From Gorsachius magnificus (lineage: Eukaryota > Chordata > Aves > Pelecaniformes > Ardeidae), in the NCBI GenBank assembly GCA_034008185.1, contig CM067081.1, positions 17,111,821 to 17,175,820 of the forward strand: a stretch of 64,000 nt of DNA, written 5' to 3'. Shown in pieces: positions 9,851-23,400 of this stretch. Below the pieces are notes generated by a model. The model made no database searches, was not told the DNA's origin, and saw only the letters and a list, made by a program, of their open reading frames with translations. The position numbers were made by a program, and so were the translations under genes. How positions within the stretch are numbered: position 1 is the stretch's first letter; each line of letters begins with the position of its first letter.

Positions 9851-12800
9851 CAAGGAAACAAAATTAAGTTTTCTTCAAACTACTCAAGCAGTTTCCAATA
9901 TTCATGAATCCAGATTTTATTTTAAAGTAAGTGCATGAAATATAAATACAAGATAAAATCTGTGTTCCAGGAAGCTTTTACACTAATTTGACATATGCAA
10001 AAACAAAGAGAGAAAGAAGGGACTACGCAGCTCCCAAAATCAAGACTAGGTGTTGACATGAACTTTTATATTTCATATTGTCTGCTCTTTCAAAAGATGT
10101 ATAACAACACTGAAAAATTATTCTTATTGTTTTCCTTTTCTTCTGCTGATTTTCCTTCCTTGACTGATATGCACTTTACAGACAAAAAGAGTCCTGAGGA
10201 GGGATTTCATTGTTCTCAATCCAGAACACTCTTTATTCAGTGGAGTTTTCAGAATAAAAAAAAAAAAAAAAAAAAATTGCATATCCAGTGCTTCAATTAT
10301 CTTTCTGCAGGGCCTAAGGTGGTCGTGCACTCTCTACCCGTATGTCCTCTCACATCTTATTTCTGGTTGCCTTCACTGACTATCATCTGTAGTTGTGAAA
10401 AAATAATACAAATATCATGCAGTATTCAAGCCCACTTCACTCTCTGTAAAAGCAGCCTGTCCTTGTACATTCTACATCCCTTGTACAGGCCCTATACAGG
10501 ACCCACTTCTATGGAGCAGGACACTTCCCTCTGGGTTTTTTTGCCAACATAAAGCAACTGTTCACATTTAACCTTGACATAATGTACCCTATTCATAAAA
10601 GATTCCACTCAGGGGTCCATATTTTTAATTATCTGGAGAAAGATCAAGGGACAAATCAAGTATCATACACAGAAGGCGGCAGAGGTCATAAAACTGCTCT
10701 GTGTCCTCTTGAAGAGTCAGTAGACATGTCAGCAATGTGGAATGATCAACAACATTGGGCAGGGTCAATATCCAAGGGACACTTTACTGTTTTCAAGGAT
10801 GGGATCACTGATTTTATCAGCACTTAATTTTCATGTTGACAGATGAGCATCATCCTGCAAGCCTAGTACAGTATCTATCCAAAATTGGGATTGAAGCCTT
10901 AACAGATGTTGGCTATTGTTCATGAGGAAGGAAAAAAAAATGTGAGTGCTCTACACGCCCTGATGCTTTGGCATGGAGCTTCAGGGGGTGAAGTTGGGGT
11001 CAAACTATCAGTTGTATGGAGTAAGAAGTAAGAGGACTGATTTCTTTCCAAAAGTCTCTTAGCAAAGGCTTGCTGCCTTTAGGCAACAGAAATGAGAAAT
11101 AATTGCTTTATCATGCTTGGTCTTATCTGTCTGCTCTTCATCCATTAAAATGCCATGAAGAAGCCGCAGAAGCAGAGCTGGTCCCTAAACAGACAAGCTA
11201 TTTAAAGTAGACAAAAATGCAAATTCTAGCAACATACATGTTGTTGCTCTAGATATTTTACAATAATTGCCAAAATGTCAAAAACAGTGAGTCCGTTAAA
11301 GAGATCAGACTATATTTGGGGATATTATCTTATAAGCTGAGGAACACAAAGCCCATTTAAATTTATAGTTAGGTTAAACAATATGATTTATTTGTTTTTC
11401 CTGTGCTACACTTACTAATGGAATCTCCTCTAACAAGTAAGTCTAAAAGTGACTTAATTGCTTAATAATTTGCTATATTCAGTTAATGTAGTGATAATTC
11501 TAGTCTACCAATTTACTGCATTGTATTTTGCTGATTTTCTTACTTTATTAATAAAAAATCAATGAGTAAACTATCAAAATAATTATGTAATAAATTTTTT
11601 CCTTAGAAAGCATACAAAATTATAAGGAGGGCAGAATAATTCTCATATATGTGGTGCAGTATGTATGTAGTACTGAAATACTTACAGACAGTGTTAGAGA
11701 ATAAAAATTCTCTTGCATTTTTGAATACCCATAAGCAAAAAATATGGAAAAGCAATCAGCTAGAGTCTGTAGCTCTAAAATATTGGTGCATGTTTTTATT
11801 AAATTTTGACTTTTCAAAATTAATTAAAATACCAAAAAGACAGATATCAATATCTCAACTGATATAAGGTAGCTACAGCATTATGGAAAAAGAATAGTAT
11901 TATATTTTATAATTATTTAGTCAAATAGCTAACTCTAGTGCGTTTTAACTAATTTATATTTTTCAGACACCATTGATGTTGCATTCTATTGTACTAGAGA
12001 ATTTGCAATGAACATTTCTCAAGGGACCCAGTTCTGTAATTGGCTGTTTCATCTGTGTAAAAGACAACTGGGTTTCCAGGAATTTGTATGGGTGGATGCC
12101 AATCTGTTCAAAGGGCAGGGCTACATTTGCAGATGCCTAGTTATTCTACTACTCTTTCCGTGTTTGATTCCAGTCTGTTACTAAAGTGTAAGGGATAGAT
12201 TTGTCAGCATTTCAGAGCATCAGCTATCCAGTTGATAACGGCTGCTCTCAGCACTTCTAAAACCCAAACCCTTTAAAACACTTTTTTAAAATCTTAAAGT
12301 TGATAAGGATGTGGAAACGATCATGGCTGCATGAGAAGGAAATAAATAACAACAGGAGAAAAGAAGGTGCTTTTTTAAGAACTGTGTTAAAGAGACAAGA
12401 GACAGCCTGACCAGCTTTTATCAAATTAAAAGGAAATATGAGCAAAGAGCTTTTGTCCCATTTACATGCAGACCCTGTTACTTTGCTATAGTAGTGCTAA
12501 TAAAATATTAATGTAATTAGATAAAAGTCAGTTGAGATGTTATTAATCTCCTCTTTTAGACAACAGTCTTAAAAGGTGTTATTAACCAAAATTATCATTG
12601 TTTTGTACAGCTTAGAGTTCTTAGTCCTGCAGCTTCAGTTTAAGGCAATAGAGTCATCTGCATGTAGGCCTTCTTTAAATGCCATTTGACTAGAGTTCTT
12701 CAGGATGTTTTTCAGGGTTTATTATTTCTAGAGAAAATATATATTTGATTTCCAGAACATTTATATTTTTTTATTAAACATAACTCTTAAAAATATGGAA

Positions 12801-15800
12801 ATATTTTCTTGCTTTTGGAATTAAAAATTATTTAAAGAAAATCAAGCAGAAGAAGTTCTTTCAAAATGGAAATAAATGCATAGCATCAGTAGGGTAAAGT
12901 CTTCATAAGCACACAATGAGTAAATCCATACATGAGTAAAGCCGATCAGGAAAAGTGAATGTAAATGCAGAAACATGTCTCTGACCATAAAGAGATATCA
13001 GATTTCTAGTTGTAAATATTAAGGGATGTCATAGGGTAATTGCCTATTTCTCTTCAGATATAGATGACTCGTCCAGGTGTAGGTATCATCATACGACCAG
13101 ATGAATTTTGGACTTAAATAAAAGATAAGTTAGAAAGGAAAAAAATAAAGCTGTTTTAAGAATTAATACTATTAAAGGGTTTGAGAAATTAAAGAGGGAA
13201 GTGGATATATCAAAGTATGTCAGTGTAGATTAGGGCATTACATGTAGCCTTAGCAACTACCAACAATCACAACTTTTCCATCCATCTCTTTGAACCTAAC
13301 TTTATAGTTTACATTTTCTTTTTGGAGATATGATTGAAATTCCCCCTCACTAAATAATCACATGATCATCAATAAAGTTAACAGTATCGGAAATAAGCAT
13401 AGTCATGCATATATGTGAATTTATGTTTATTTATGTGTCGATATTTTTCAGTGTGCATTACTTGAATTAACAGAGACTCTCATTCTCCAACTCTTTTTCT
13501 TCTTGAAAGGCAGCGGCTATACTCTGCTGCTTCCTTTGCACAACTAAGTTATCCTTTCAAACATAGCACTGCTTCTGCTACAACAGTTGACTTCCTTTGA
13601 TATCAAACCTCTGACATTCCCAGTGCATCCTAACAAATTACTGGGAAAAAATACGCAACACGTTCCTCAGCTTGAAAACTTTTAAGTTCACAAGTAAAAT
13701 TTTTTTTTAATTAGGGAACATAGTCTCTGAAAAAATAAAGCACATCTTTATATGACTATAAAGAACATTTTGTTTTAATTCTGACATGCTGTTATTTATA
13801 AGTCTCTGCTCAGTTTTTTTTCAAAGATTCTATGCCGTTCACTCAAGGAAAAGTTATACATCTTCAAATTCACTAATAAATAGGTATCCCCATGAGGATT
13901 CCTTCTAAAATTAATTGGAAAATTAGAATGTAATTAAAGCTGGGAAAAACATCAGAAATTAGATATTAAATAAGTTCTTAGACATATTTGTATCTGTTCC
14001 TAAGTAGCAGTGCTTTTGAGTTGTATAATTCTTTAAGTCATCATTACAAAGTACTTAAAGAGGGAGCTTGGCCATCCTTAAATTTCTTGTATCTTATACC
14101 TGTTGAATTCAATTAAGCTGTTGCTCAGTAATAATAACAGAACATGGGATTTAGTATTTACATGCTGCAAATCAAGATAAATAATACAGACTGTATATTT
14201 TATATGATGTTGTGCATTATCTGTGTACATCCAAAGCTATTAAAATAAGGCAGAGGATATTAAGTTTCACAAATGTATCTAATTTAAATTGAAAGCCCAT
14301 GGCTCACTGAGGATCTGATTTTGTATGATATCATAATCCAGTGAGTGACCTCCAGTTCCACTGATTTTTATAGACCTTGAGCACAACATTTCTCGAGTTT
14401 CCCCGCTCTTTGCAGGAGTAAAAAACTCGTAACAGACAAGTAAAGAATTATAGGCAGTTTCACCGACTCAACTTCAGAAAACAATAAAAGAAGATTACAG
14501 TGCTCAAAAGCCCTTTGCATACAATGAAAACAAAGAATCAGACTACAAATCCAATAACAGACTGGCACATGAAAGATTGTATCCAACTCCGTCCTACAGC
14601 AAGATGAAGCTACTCTTGATAATCCTTCCTTCAGCCTTCTGTCAAAAAGTCAGGAAACCTAGTAAAGCATTTAACATATCAAATTAAGACAATCAAAGGT
14701 AGGAATCGCAAAGCAGTTCATGCAGACACATACAGTGAAATTCAGCTGACCAATGTAGAAAGCTACAGCTCTGAAGACAGAACCCTTGGCAGCATCTACA
14801 CTGGCCAAGACACAGGCTGAATGACCAGACCCCTTTCATCCATACTGCCAACCATATTGCTCACTGCTTGGCTTGGTTTGGGACATTGAAAGTTCCTGTG
14901 AAAACACACATTATTTATTTATATTGAGATATTAATAACTAAGCCTTTTCTTAATCAGCCATGTGATTAACCTACTAGACCTGTAAAATGAACAATAGGG
15001 TACAGAAGGAAAGTTGCTTGTTTCTAAAATTAATTATTATATGTTATAATGCTATATCACATTTCTAAATCCCTGCAAAATTGGCAGCTATCATCAATTT
15101 ATAGTTAGTTGGTTGGTTACACGTGCAGTGAAGCCTGAGACAATGACTGCTTTCACAAAGTCTGTACTCATATGCTCATACATGTTTCAGTAGAGATTAA
15201 CACTGTTAAACATTGGGTTTATGCTTCAAAAAATACAAAAGTGAGTTTCATTTGCTACTGAGTTTTGATATTCAGGGAGCGACAGTTATCTGTACTCATC
15301 AAAACATGGGATTTTTTTAATGAATAAGAATAAATTGGTCTGATCAAAGCCAAAATACAGCAACAGCTGGGTTGCCTCATTAGAGGAAGTTTTGTTTAAA
15401 TAGTAGCTGAAGCATTGACATGATTTCGATGCACAGAGTAAGAAGTTAGGTTTAGAAATCTTTGCACTGTTTTCCCATGCGCCTCATGAGAATTCATCTC
15501 TCTAGCATATCCAAAAAGATAAGTGATATCATTATACTAAAAGTCACATTAAATTCAGGAAGGGATACTGAAGAAGGCCAATTCATCTGCAGTGTTCCAC
15601 CTTTTACTGTGCGTAACCAATTGTCACAATGTTTAATGACTGCATTTTTTACAAATTGTCAAACAACTTTGGTTCCTATCATACATTAAGTATGAACTAT
15701 GTTCAGGAAGGGCTTCATACAAAACACTGGTTTCACTGTTAAGGTATAATTAAGAAGGTACAAAACCTCTCAGTCTTATCAAAACAGTGGAAGTTGTATG

Positions 15801-18800
15801 CATACAATTTTTTTCCATGTAAAAGACACTTTTACAACACAACTGCATCCATTCATGTGAAAGGGAAGGGTGTCCCTATTTAGATATATTAGTACTAATT
15901 GTATCCCTTTCCAAAATACTTTATCCCGAATGAAATTTCTGTTGACCAAGTGATAAAAGAATTGGTTTTGAAGCTCCTTAACTCTAAAAAAATATTATGA
16001 CTTGCAGAATCCAGCATACCACATGAATTTATTTCACAGAGGTTGTTTAAAATGTGCTGGTAACTAGTTGATACTTGTGGTATATGCATATTCAGCAGTG
16101 CTATACAATTCTGTTTTGACTCACTGATTGGATGGGTAGAAATTTCGTAAATAAAGGATGGGGAAATCAAAGAGCTCTGAAGATAGACACATAGAATGGC
16201 ATTCATAAGATCACAAATATAGACATCAGCAGTACAGATATTTTCATGTCAGTTAGTTGTCAAGACTTTTTCACAGTGAGTGGAGTAAAATTGGCATTTT
16301 CAAAGCATGAGTCATCTCATCCTAAAATAGAAGATTAAAATAGGTCAGATGAATCATTGGATATTGCTCTCTATTGACCTTGAAGAGAGCATTTGGTTAC
16401 TAACTAGTATGTACGTACATAAACTGCAGACATATGAAGCTGGGTGAGAGGGACACAACCCAGGATATCTCTGGAAACAATATTTTCACAATCAGATTTA
16501 CAAGCATGTACGAGAATAATAGACTACTATTTTCTGGGGCGGAGCGGGGGAGGTTTGTTTGCATCTTAATGGAAAATAAGCTAAAAGACAGTAGATGTGA
16601 TTTAAAGGGCTGCCTTATTCTGTATGTAAAGTATTTGGATATAAAGGTATTTTCCTGCCTCTAGAAGATGAATACATTCTTTGAAATATTATCATGGTGT
16701 TTCAGTACATCATATCCATATGTATTAACACCAAATATCTTTATAGCTTCAAGACCTAGACATAGTACAGTAAATTACTGATTCATTTGAGAAAAAACAA
16801 GTCCAAGACTTTAAATACTTTTAAAGTAATCTTGAAAGATTCTGATTAGATGATAAATGGCTTTGCAGTAAACTAAAAATTCTCCCAATGGAATTAAAAT
16901 GTAAACGATATACAAGTACTGAGGTTTTGACTGAGCAAAGTCATAAGTGACCCTTTAAATTGTAACTACAAAAAGCATACACCGAATGCTTTGACATCTT
17001 CAAATATCTTCTTCCATTAGTTTACTCTTGTGCGGACTCCCACAAGGGCACTTTCTTAAAATCAAAATCCAAAAATCATTCATCCTGACATATCTGCCAG
17101 GTTTTATCCCCAAATCATCAGAATATTAACAGAAAGGGTAAAGGCAGCATCATGTGTCTGTGCTATGTGTTTTTTCATCTTATCTCTGTGTGACCTTAAG
17201 GTGAACTTGAAGTCTCCATTCAATACAGATTGAGCTTTTCCTGGCTTTGCTTCACCTTCCATTTACTGATCATGAGGTACTACATTGTTAACATCATTTG
17301 CTGCTCTGTTAGAAACAAAGACCAAACTGTCTAAAATCTGGTTGACTATAATGGATCTCCCCAATTCATATTTAAATGAGACTGTACTAAATATGGTGCT
17401 CCTAAGCCCAACAACCTGCTGCTTGCTTTTGAAGTCAAAGGGAGTTAAATCCACTCATTACCTTTGAAATTCATTCCTAAGAGTCTAAAATGGATTAAGG
17501 CAAGCAATGTTATAAATTCTTCAGTGGCTCTCTACTTCCACAAATTTTGTAAATATGGTAAATTCTTCAAGCTTTGTGAGTTTGTGTATACATTTAAGAC
17601 ACAAGTAGTGTAACTTTGTAAACATTAAAAAAAATACTTACCAGAAAATGCACTTTCTGGGTAAAAAACTGTTTACAGATTTGGATAAAATTTGGCAAAT
17701 AGCTGTGAGAGTAACAAGAAGTGGAAACATTTGCTCTCCATACTTCACCAAAAGTTTTGCCTGGATAGGGATCTTGTGCAATATTCCCCAGATGAACTTT
17801 GCAATCGTCTTTGTAGAAAAGGCTGTACAGGTCCTTCTCATCATTCCCCTCAGATAAATGGAGACTCTTGTAGATTGATATGTGAATTCTTAAGAGCTTG
17901 TGTCAACTTTTACTAAAGCAATTCTGCCAATTAACCTGGGGCTGCAAAAATCCCTTTTTTATGTGGGGAAAAAAAAAGCTAGGGAAGCTTTGGAGTTATG
18001 TCGCATCAATTAGCCTATGATTCTGAACGTGATAGCAAATTCTGATATATTCACAGACACTATTTCCATCAGGATTTCTCTCCTTGGAGAAACTATTGTC
18101 CCCTGACATGTCCTCTTACTTGGCTGTTGCTATCTGTCTTTGCCTCTGGGCCTGTCAGCTCCTTTTGATATGACCTTTTTTACTGTATGTCCACTGCCAC
18201 ATTCCTTACATCTTAACTTATTTCCATAGCTATTTATCATACCACCTAGTTTATTGGTTAATTACCTGCTTGCTGAATTGCTTACCTTTACCTATTAGGT
18301 AATGTCTATATAATAAGAAGTGAGATAGAAGCATGTTGGAATACTCTATGTAGTTTTAGCATACATAGGACAGAAACAGTAGGTGTAATGAAGTAGGTGT
18401 AACGAAGGTTGTACTGTAGCAAGGAACTTCCAGTCAGGCTGTTCATGTCTGGCAGGAAACCTGAACTAAGGTTACTAAGCTGTACCTAAATGCAGGTTGA
18501 CCTACCTTCATGGCTACTGTCATTCCTGCTGTTTACATGAAGAGCCATGGAGGTGAATGACTGATTCTACCAAACATCCAAGGGAGTTTTAGTTTGATAG
18601 ATTTCAGGTAACTCACAATCCTTTGCAATGTGTGCATAAAATGCACCATGCATCCATTTTGCTGTTTAACGGTATAAAAGCACTTCTAACCATTGATCTA
18701 TTGTTTAACAGTGTGAAAATACCTCAGGTGTATGGTGTTCCATATATTTCCATAGATGTTCCACAGTCTGTCACCTAAAACCTAACCTGCATTTACAGCA

Positions 18801-20257
18801 TTTAGTTACCTCCAGCAGTGGACCATTTCCCATTTTATTCCATTTAGTATTCACTCTCTAGGTTTTTCCAGCTCTTGTTAAACATACTTGATTTTTTTCC
18901 CCAATTTATACCAGTTTCTCCATAGTGATTATTTATGCTTAAATATTCCCTTTAAGACACTTTTCTTATCCCACATACTTCTATGCCTTTCTTAATAGGC
19001 TTGCACAACTTAGGTCCAGACGACAATGCCAGATCCCTCTCCTCACGGCAGAGTCACCACAACCTCAGCCTATTAGCAGTATGACTATCCACCTTTCTCC
19101 TGCTTTCAGTTTTTTCTCTAGTATTGACCATTATGACTGTAAGTAGAGTTGGGTAGAAAGGAAGGAGACAACATTATGGTTAATTTTAAAGGAGACTGGA
19201 AAAAAAAAATCATAAATGATGTTTACACTGTAGCAAAAAAATTCAACTTTTCATTGAAAACCAAGTTCCAAACCTGGGCTTTTTCTCTGTAGACTCAGTA
19301 ATCTTTGAATATAAATCCAGGCATATTTCAGTCGCACTTGTATAGAAGTGGGAAAAAAATCCTTTCTCTCTGGAAAGAAACATTTGGTGGAAATTGTTTA
19401 CCCATTCCTCCTTTACAATGTGCTTGTTGATTTTTGTAATGCTCCCAGCTCTTCCCTTAAAATCCTCTTAATGGTATTCTTTCAAAACAGGCTATACATC
19501 CCAAACTTCTTCCTACAAAGCTAGAGCAATAATGGACAGCAGAAAACTTTCAAACAAGCAGAACATGTGTTGATTATAAATGCTTTACCCATTTGAATTT
19601 TTAATTCCCTTTCCAGTCCCTTGTCTCTTAATTATCTATTCAGGCGGTAAGTAGTGTTGAGATTATACTTTTCTCAGATACTTATCCATGAAGTGATGAG
19701 TTCACTCATACTGCTATATCAATTCTTGTTATTTGAAGGACTAAGTCAATGAAGTGTTTTTTTACACTATGTTTTGGATGAGGTGAGCTACCTGAGTCTC
19801 AGAAACCAAATTCATTGCTCAAGAAAGCAAACCACAGCCTGAAAATTCACTCTCTGAAGACAGTTTAATTTGTGGCATTATGCTGTATCATTACGAATTC
19901 CATATTTCATTTGTTCACTCCAGCCTAAGTTATTCCTGTTAAAAACTGCCATGCTCTCTGTTACTTCAAGCTGTTTCACCCATGGAGTGAACTGACTCCT
20001 TTGGGAGTCTTATTTGCACTCTTCTTTAAGAAAGACCTTCCTATTTCACAAGTAACTGTGAAGAGTTTGACCCCTTTCTTTAGTTTCTTGTATCAAACCA
20101 TGCATGGTATTTCAGTGCTGGCTCAGACCCAGTGCTCCAGAGATCCTGTTACCCTCAAAAAGGGTGGCTTGTTCTTTTGCAAGCAGTAAGTTTTTTCCTT
20201 CTCGTTGTGAGGACTCCAAACCAAAATTACATTCACAGATTGCTGTATAAAAAATTT
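9851..20257. other. unannotated AT-rich sequence
   Basis: This is ten kilobases without a supported gene. A frame of 185 codons at 9995-10552 (+) runs through a poly-A tract and has no recognisable domain. A tandem pair of about 15 bases, GTAGGTGTAAYGAAG, lies at about 18380-18409. I see no known repeat family, tRNA or other RNA gene. Confidence 0.5.
10256..10277 (+). repeat. poly-A tract (22 A)
   Basis: An uninterrupted run of 22 A residues preceded by AGAAT. The sequence upstream does not resemble a retrocopy of any gene I recognise, so I treat it as simple sequence. Confidence 0.9.
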
Positions 20258-20479
20258 AATTTAAATATAAGAAAAAACTTTTTTACTGTGAGGCTGGTTG
20301 AATACTCAGGTCAGGCTGCCCCAAGAGCTTGTGGCATCTCTGTTCTAGGTGATATTCAAAACACAACTGGACATGGCCCTGAGAAACCTGCTCCAGATAA
20401 CCCTGCTTTGAGCAGGGACTAGACTAGATGGTCTCCAGAGGTTCCTTCTTACCTCAGCCATTCTATGATTGTGTGATAT
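20258..20479 (+). mobile_element. CR1 LINE 3'-end fragment
   Basis: The fragment contains the CR1 3' hallmarks in sense order: AAAAAACTTTTTTACTGTGAGG (end of ORF2), CAGGCTGCCCCAAGAG, then ACTGGACATGGCCCTG, CCCTGCTTTGAGCAGGG, GACTAGATGGTCTCCAGAGG and a CATTCTATGATTGTGTGATA tail. It is 5'-truncated to about 220 bp. The motif set differs from the copies at 27.3 and 43.6 kb, so it belongs to a different CR1 subfamily. It is non-coding and moderately diverged. Confidence 0.92.
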
Positions 20480-23400
20480 ATGAGCCTGCTTTGCATAACC
20501 TCATCTCTTATCAACTTATTTCTCAATTTATGATTGGGTGTAATGTTAATTGTTCATATGGTTGGTTGGTTGTATTCCTAACACAAGATGAATGAAAGAC
20601 CTGGTTTGTTCCTCAATACAACTTAATTTTTGAATGAAAAGGTCAACAGATTATAATGCCATTGGGCATTACTATCCTGAAAGATTGACTTTAAAATTAT
20701 TAGTAATAGCATCTTATTCAGCATAACTTCAGAACTGTGTATTTATCTTTATTTCTATATCTCTCCTGTCTATGTATCATAGCTCCTATCCTTACAACAA
20801 TTATTAGAAACACTGAAATAAGCTACCCAAACAAGTCAACTTCTACTGGCTTCTTTTTTATAAACTCAAGATCTTGGGGTTTTCCTTTTTTTTTTTTTTT
20901 TTTAAATTATCAAGGATATATCATTAACCCTTTTTCCACTGATCTAAAAGAAGATAACAGTCTTACTGTGCTTCTATTCAGTCTCAGAATCAATACATGA
21001 ATTCTTTATCTGTCAGTCATTTAAAATAATTGCCTTTAATATTTAATCTTTGAAAACACTGGGACACAAACTGTCTTTATCTAAACACTATTTCCTCTGA
21101 ATCATTTGGTTCCCTCTTCCAATTATCTTCAGTGGCTACCCCATATTTAGGTAATTCTACTTTTGGATATTTTAAGGGTTATGCTACTGAAGCACCTTTG
21201 TACATGAAAAACACCAAACCACCAGAGACTGTCACCACACATGGATAAGATATTGTCCAAAGTACATCACTGGTTTCATATAAATTTCCTTTCTGATAAA
21301 TTTTTGGGCCCACTATTACTAGTAATGCATAATTAAAAAGAACTATCACAGGAACAACTGCAGCCATCCAACAAAAAGCCTGAGAAGTTTCTCATAAGAT
21401 GTAATCCTCCTCCTGTCCTTGCTTCTGCCTTAGCCACATAAGCCTTGCTATGAAGGTGACACATTTTGGAAAGTAGATTTGGATGTCTCAAACTGGGGAA
21501 CTGAACATTAGCAGTCAATCTTGAAAGCCATATATAAAACTGTGGCCATGTGCTTATATAAGAAAAAGATAATGAAAGAAAACTTGTTCAACTCCATAAG
21601 TTGTTTTCATGTACAATTGATATGCTTTTGCAGGGATGAATTTGGGTTTTCTTTGGTGTAAGTAAAAGTTGAAAGGTGGGGAGAGCTTAGGAATTCCCCT
21701 GTATGTAGACTCCCACAGGGATCATAACTCCTGCTGGCTTTAAAGTATGCAGGTGAGGAAGATGATCTCAGCATTTTCCAGCAGCATCTCTGCTGTTCTA
21801 CCCATCTTCTTGAGCAGTATAAATGGTACACATTCATTATTCTGCATGCATATATCACTTGAACTTGACTATATATCATTAAATTTGACTACTATAATCC
21901 TAACATGTTATTATGATGTGCAAATTTATATTTATACAGACGTGTACACAGCACGTGTCTGTCTGCACATAACAGCAGAAATTGCATATAGTATTTTATA
22001 CTATTGGATTTTTTACTGAAGGAGAAAATTCTTAAGCCATTTGAGGATCTGGTCGTTTTTAAAGAGTACTTTCTAAGTGAAGGGCTGAACCCTACACAGG
22101 TTAATTACTGACAAGCATCTACTTGGATTGGACATCGCTTCTTTCCCATTTTCAGTGCATTAAAATATTTATCAGAAGGAATTTTTCCGGGTAAGGTAAT
22201 AACAGAGTTAAAACTTTACCATATGTTCAGTGTATCACCTCTCACATAGATATCTTAAATGCTGTTTAAGCAGTCTTGTTAGATGATAAAAGTTTCTAGA
22301 GTGTACAGTGTCAAATATTAATTCCTTATGTTAAGCCATGCTGTTTGCTGATATTCTTGAAATAGACTGTCAGAAAGAAAGGAAAATTGTCAAAACAAGA
22401 GAGTATTCTACTAAAAGGAAAAATTAAGAATTTTGATATCAAATTTTTTTGACAACCAAACTGAAATAATTAATATCTTTCTAAGGTCTAACTATCTTTC
22501 TCCTAGAGTGATCCAAAGTCCACTGAAACCAAAGGCAGTTCTTCCCCAAGCTCACCGAGTTTTGCATTGAAATCTTACTGTGCTTTTCCATGGTGTTTTG
22601 ATAACAGGAGGGACCTGAGCAGTAGGGAAGAAAAGGAAAGAAAAAAATAAAGATTTATCTTTGGAAACAGTCAAGATATTTTTGACAGCAATAGTCCTGA
22701 TATACCCTCAAAGATTTTGTCTGTGAGTGAAAAAGTAGAAGATTTGTAATTAAAGAGACAAACATAATTTTTTATGTCATAAAACTACAAGAAATACGTG
22801 AAATAAATAATTCTGCAAACTGTACCTACCAATTAAAGACAACAACATATTCTATTGTGGCAACAGCTCATAGTAAATTAAAATCAAAGCTGAAAAATTC
22901 CATGTAATTTCTTAGCTAACTGCCTGGTTAACTGTAGCAAATGATTTTTTTTTTAAATTCTTTTTCTTTTTTAACAGAAGAGCAAGTGCTTTGAAACTAA
23001 GTCAAACAAATTAGAACTGAATTTGGAGGGTACACAGAATAATGTTTAAAGAACAGCTGCAGTTTAGTATTCACCTGGACTAAGAAGCAGTCATTGTAAC
23101 TTTTTTTTTAATGTCAATGCAAATTACGAAGTGGTATAGACTTCATCTTAGTTTCCGTGTTTAATGTTTTAAACAGCAGTTTGTCTAAAGTTTAATGACA
23201 GTGTATCTATGTATATTTCATTGCAGAAGCGATGCAAAACATAGAGCTTCTAAAAGCCTTAGGTTTGGCCTTGTGCAAGTTGCTCCAGTATGCAGTGGAA
23301 ATGCTGGCAATGCAGTATGAACACCAAGAATGAGGTCAGTAACGGGTCCTTGCACCACCACAGGTTATATTGTCAAAGAAATGAAAAGCAACCCTAAAGA

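Noticed and set aside
10256..10277. Poly-A tract as the tail of a processed pseudogene
   Set aside because: The preceding sequence resembles no gene I recognise, and I found no flanking duplication. Retrocopies are rare in birds because CR1 does not use poly-A tails.
9995..10552. 185-codon open frame (+)
   Set aside because: It runs through the 22-A tract (a lysine run), has no recognisable domain, and its composition follows the local AT-rich DNA.
22505..22560. AAAGTCCACTGAAACCAAAGG stretch resembling a common sauropsid repeat motif
   Set aside because: Too short and diverged to call.
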